64,000 nucleotides of DNA from Enoplolaimus lenunculus (lineage: Eukaryota > Nematoda > Enoplea > Enoplida > Thoracostomopsidae): contig JASANG010003494.1 in assembly GCA_030248215.1 (NCBI GenBank), forward strand, positions 1 through 64,000, written 5' to 3'. Below are positions 61,552 through 64,000 of this stretch, in pieces; position 1 is the stretch's first letter, and each line of letters opens with the position of its first letter. A program made the position numbers and the translations under genes. A model generated the notes under the pieces. That model had not been told where the DNA came from. It did no database searches and saw nothing but the letters and a program-made list of their open reading frames with translations.

Positions 61552-61750
61552 GGCCAATGTAAAGAACAGGGGCGAAACAGTATTATATAAGCATATTCCG
61601 GAGCCTAAGCCTAAATCTTAATAGCGTAAGAATGAGCATATTCCTGAGCCTAAGCCCAAGCGTTAGCCAAGCAAAAAATAATCTAAAGTTTAAGCTTACT
61701 CTTTTCTTCTCCCATTGGAAAACGTTCCGCCCCTGATCTTTACATGGGCC
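61552..61750. mobile_element. TTAGGC-bearing MITE with perfect 8-bp duplication
   Basis: Ends GGCCAATGTAAAGAACAGGG and CCTGATCTTTACATGGGCC. AGAGTTCC is repeated at 61544-61551 and 61751-61758. This is the cleanest copy and defines the family. It lies about 60 bases upstream of the acceptor of the last exon of the minus-strand gene. Confidence 0.95.
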
Positions 61751-61900
61751 AGAGTTCCTTTGATTGGTCATAACGCAGGTACGGGGCAATCGGATGTGAA
61801 AGAACCCGGAAACCGGAGGAGAAGCAGAAATTTGGTATAAAAATAACGTTGAATTTACTAGTTTGTACAAGCATCAACATATACAAAGTGTTGCCAAAAC

Positions 61901-62042
61901 TTAGGCTTAGGCTTAAGCTTAGGCTTAGGTTTAGGCTTAAGCTTAAGCTTACGCGTAGGCGTAGGCTTAGGCTTAGGCTTAGGCTTAGGCTTAGGTGTAG
62001 GCTTAGGCGTAGGCGTAGGCTTCGGCTTAGGATTAGGCTTTG
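61901..62042. repeat. Interstitial (TTAGGC)n block
   Basis: About 142 bases of nearly pure TTAGGC hexamers with scattered changes (TTAAGC, GTAGGC, TTCGGC). TTAGGC is the telomere repeat of most nematodes. T-MITE ends do not bound this block, so it is longer than and separate from the hexamer runs inside those elements. Confidence 0.93.
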
Positions 62043-62674
62043 ATTATTTAGTTCCTTTTTTGAAACATTACGGAAAGTGAAGCTTCCAAAATTGTTTTAA
62101 ATTACAAATAAACTTACTAACAGACTCTACCTTAATAAAAAATATATACGAAATTTTTTACTGCCATACCGAAGTCGTCGATCGGTTTACTGCCAAAGCG
62201 CGAGTCTGATCTTCCGTTGTACCCTGAGCTGAACTGTTGCTGACATTTCAGTTAAGTTCAAAATACTCGTGGAATTTATTTTTATACAATAATAGTTGTT
62301 AGCTTATATGTATTTTAAGCAAAAAAATATGCTAATTATTGAATTATATTAATTCACGGTGCAACCAGAGGTGAAACCTACCAGAGCCGGGACCTAAGGT
62401 CAGCAAATTTTGCCGGAGCTGAAGGTGAAATGAAATTAGGCAGTTAAAATGATTAAAATGATGTTTAATTTGCTAATTTTACAAATTATTAGTCAGGTGT
62501 TGTTGAATCTTTTTTGTTACGCTGACCAAAATTGGCAGAACCTTCGGCAAACATTTTATCGGAACCGGAGCCGGAAATCGATTTTCTGCCGGAGCCGAAG
62601 GTCAATTTTTAGCTAGAGCCGGAACCGGAGGCAGACTTCCGGTTGTATCCTGATATATTAATAAGTTTCTAAAT

Positions 62675-63018
62675 TACTCTCTAAAAACTTAAACTTAAAT
62701 TATAGCTTAACTAAACTTGAATATTAGTTTAAGTAGATCTTAAATGGCTGGACGGACTAACTAAACTAAAATTTTAAGTTTTACTTAAACTATTAAGTTT
62801 AACACGACTTTAAGTAGCTTATTTTTAGTTTATTAAGTAACAAGTGCAGCTGGTGTATCTAAGAGTTCATTTAGTTTAGCTTAAACTGAAAATAAGTAAG
62901 ATTTTAAATGAGTTTAAGCATAAAGCCTACCAGTTAGTTTTGTTAATCTAGAAAGTTAGTTTAATACTGGTGGATTAGCTTAAGCTTAAATAAAGTTAGT
63001 TTAAGCTTTTAGTGAGTA
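62675..63018. mobile_element. CTCTCTAAAA-ended MITE, copy 2, at a splice donor
   Basis: Starts TACTCTCTAAAA and ends TTTTAGTGAGTA, reversed relative to 10280-10628. The TA at 63017-63018 is also bases +6 and +7 of the minus-strand intron (GTAAGTA), so the element begins directly after the donor consensus. Confidence 0.9.
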
Positions 63019-63023
63019 CTTAC

Positions 63024-63300
63024 CATTCCTCAGACTCTCCCTCGTTGCCCGTTGCTTCATTTCCGTGCATATTTTGCAACTTTTTCTCAAATTTATTTTC
63101 TTTCAAATTCGAACCAATTCCTAATTCCGGTAGGTGCCCATCTTTTAAATCTTGTGGTTTCGTCAGATCCTGGTGATCAAACTGTTCAAAAGGTTCGCCT
63201 GTAGCGATTGACGTTTCTTGTGATCGACTTTGCTTTGAAAATGCCGTTGGTCGATATTGCAATGATATCGTTGAGAATTTGTGCATTTTAACGTTTCGGG
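63024..63300 (-). CDS. Unrecognised Cys-rich protein, penultimate exon (partial gene)
   Basis: The acceptor is TTTGGTTTCAG and the donor TG|GTAAGT. The 277 bases (phase 1 to phase 2) encode RNVKMHKFSTISLQYRPTAF, an SQETSIATGEPFEQFDHQ stretch and NMHGNEATGNEGESEEW. The phase matches the next exon exactly. Upstream exons lie beyond 63356 or outside the window. No domain was recognised. Confidence 0.78.
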
Positions 63301-63355
63301 CTGAAACCAAAGCTGATTATTAGCTTGCGTAAGTTTAGAGCCGCACAGAAACGGG

Positions 63356-63517
63356 GGCCTATGTTTAGAACGGGGCCGGAACAGTAGTATAAGCATGTTT
63401 CTAATCCTAAGCCTAAGCGTAAGGATGAACCTATTCCTAAGCCTAAGCCTAAAAGCTTAAACTGACTCTATTATAGCCCCTCCAGAAAACGATGCGGCCC
63501 TGTTCTGTACATGGGCC
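63356..63517. mobile_element. TTAGGC-bearing MITE
   Basis: Left end GGCCTATGTTTAGAACGGGG and right end CCTGTTCTGTACATGGGCC. Flanks GAAACGGG (63348-63355) and GAAATGGG (63518-63525) differ at one base. It lies about 55 bases upstream of the acceptor of the minus-strand exon. Confidence 0.9.
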
Positions 63518-63705
63518 GAAATGGGGTCATGGGGCAGGGCCCTGTTCTATGCATGGGCCGAAACTGGGGTCATGGGGCAGGTCCCTGTTTTATGCATGGG
63601 CCGAAACTGGGGTCATGGGGCAGGGCCCTGTTCTATGCATGGGCCGAAACTGGGGTCATGGGGCAGGGCCCTGTTTTATGCATGGGCCGAAGCTGGGGTC
63701 ATAGG
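63497..63705. repeat. 43-bp tandem array derived from a MITE end
   Basis: About 4.5 units of 43 bases: GCCCTGTTCTATGCATGGGC, CGAAACTGGGGTCATGGGGC, AGG. The first half is the right end of the T-MITE just before it, and the second half is its target duplication and flank. The 43-base period shifts frame each unit, yet all three plus-strand frames stay open; there is no other sign of coding. Confidence 0.9.
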
Positions 63706-64000
63706 GCAACCCGTAATCCGAACTTATTTCTATTGGGACAGGACCTTGCATCATTGTACAGTCATTAATGGTTTGTCAATCTTGGTGTCGTTTATTTCAT
63801 GCACATGCAACGGCGCAACCAGCATCTCAACCCTTGAAAGGTGTATTTAAGATGAGCGAATAAATATTTGAAGCCAGGAGTGAAACTTGCGCGTTCTAAA
63901 GCAAGATTCACTTTCAGGATACATTCCATCTCTTTCGGAAACTTTCCAGCAAAAGTAATTGGGTACTCAGGGTTTCGAATCTTCGTTCATGCCTCATAGC
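63706..64000. other. No feature seen
   Basis: Ordinary AT-leaning DNA following the 43-bp array, presumably intron or 5' region of the minus-strand gene. No exon, repeat or RNA gene was recognised. Confidence 0.5.

Larger units (their letters stand above)
61490..63023 (-). other. Last intron of minus-strand gene, repeat-filled
   Basis: The donor GTAAGTA is at 63023 and the acceptor TTTCTAG at 61490. Within it lie a T-MITE (61552-61750), a TTAGGC block (61901-62042), diverged CCGGAGC-type repeats (62380-62640) and the CTCTCTAAAA-ended MITE (62675-63018). 62043-62380 shows nothing recognisable. Confidence 0.8.

Noticed and set aside
61901-62042. Chromosome end
   Set aside because: Hexamers are degenerate and interstitial, with exons of a gene on both sides.
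63492-63850. Three overlapping open frames with GPCSMHG-type repeats
   Set aside because: Translation of a 43-bp non-coding array made from a MITE end.

Overview
This looks like a gene-poor, repeat-choked stretch of an invertebrate nuclear genome. Three things point to a nematode or nematode-like worm, as inference rather than proof. Intron acceptors are mostly of the short TTTTCAG or TTTTAG type. A U6 snRNA copy ends in the AAATTTT style known from nematodes. The nematode telomere hexamer TTAGGC is abundant, although here it lies inside small transposons. The DNA is AT-rich, and most short open frames are chance or repeat-derived.

Two protein genes can be read, lying tail to tail. The first, on the + strand, runs from an ATG at 9441 to a stop at 59829. 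It has 17 coding exons whose splice phases agree throughout, giving 5,685 coding bases (1,894 codons plus stop) in about 50.4 kb. It encodes a PP2C-like phosphatase-domain protein resembling the insect protein CG9801, followed by a 1,124-residue low-complexity tail with a poly-Gln/His block. The second, on the - strand, is represented by its last two coding exons (63024-63300 and 60649-61489). It has a cysteine-rich segment and is otherwise unrecognised; its 5' part lies beyond the window.

Layout: 1-9440 is intergenic and full of MITEs. 9441-14118 holds exons 1-4. 14119-38230 is one 24-kb intron with MITEs (14.3-19.8 kb), a cluster of decayed copies of one transposase family (about 20.0-31.0 kb), a foldback-like element built from 16-bp tandem repeats (31.0-34.3 kb), and an antisense U6 copy (35.4 kb). 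38231-52352 holds exons 5-16 with repeat-filled introns. 52353-56454 is an intron with a MITE chain and 30-bp and 46-bp satellites. 56455-59829 is the large last exon. 59830-64000 holds the end of the minus-strand gene.

The main theme is how transposons and minisatellites have shaped the introns. At least six non-autonomous DNA-transposon families recur, and several copies have recognisable 8-bp target duplications. One family carries TTAGGC-like arrays inside it. Elements sit within about 6-13 bases of two 5' splice sites and about 12 bases from one acceptor, and one acceptor appears to be made by the last unit of a minisatellite. No retrovirus-like or LTR element was recognised.
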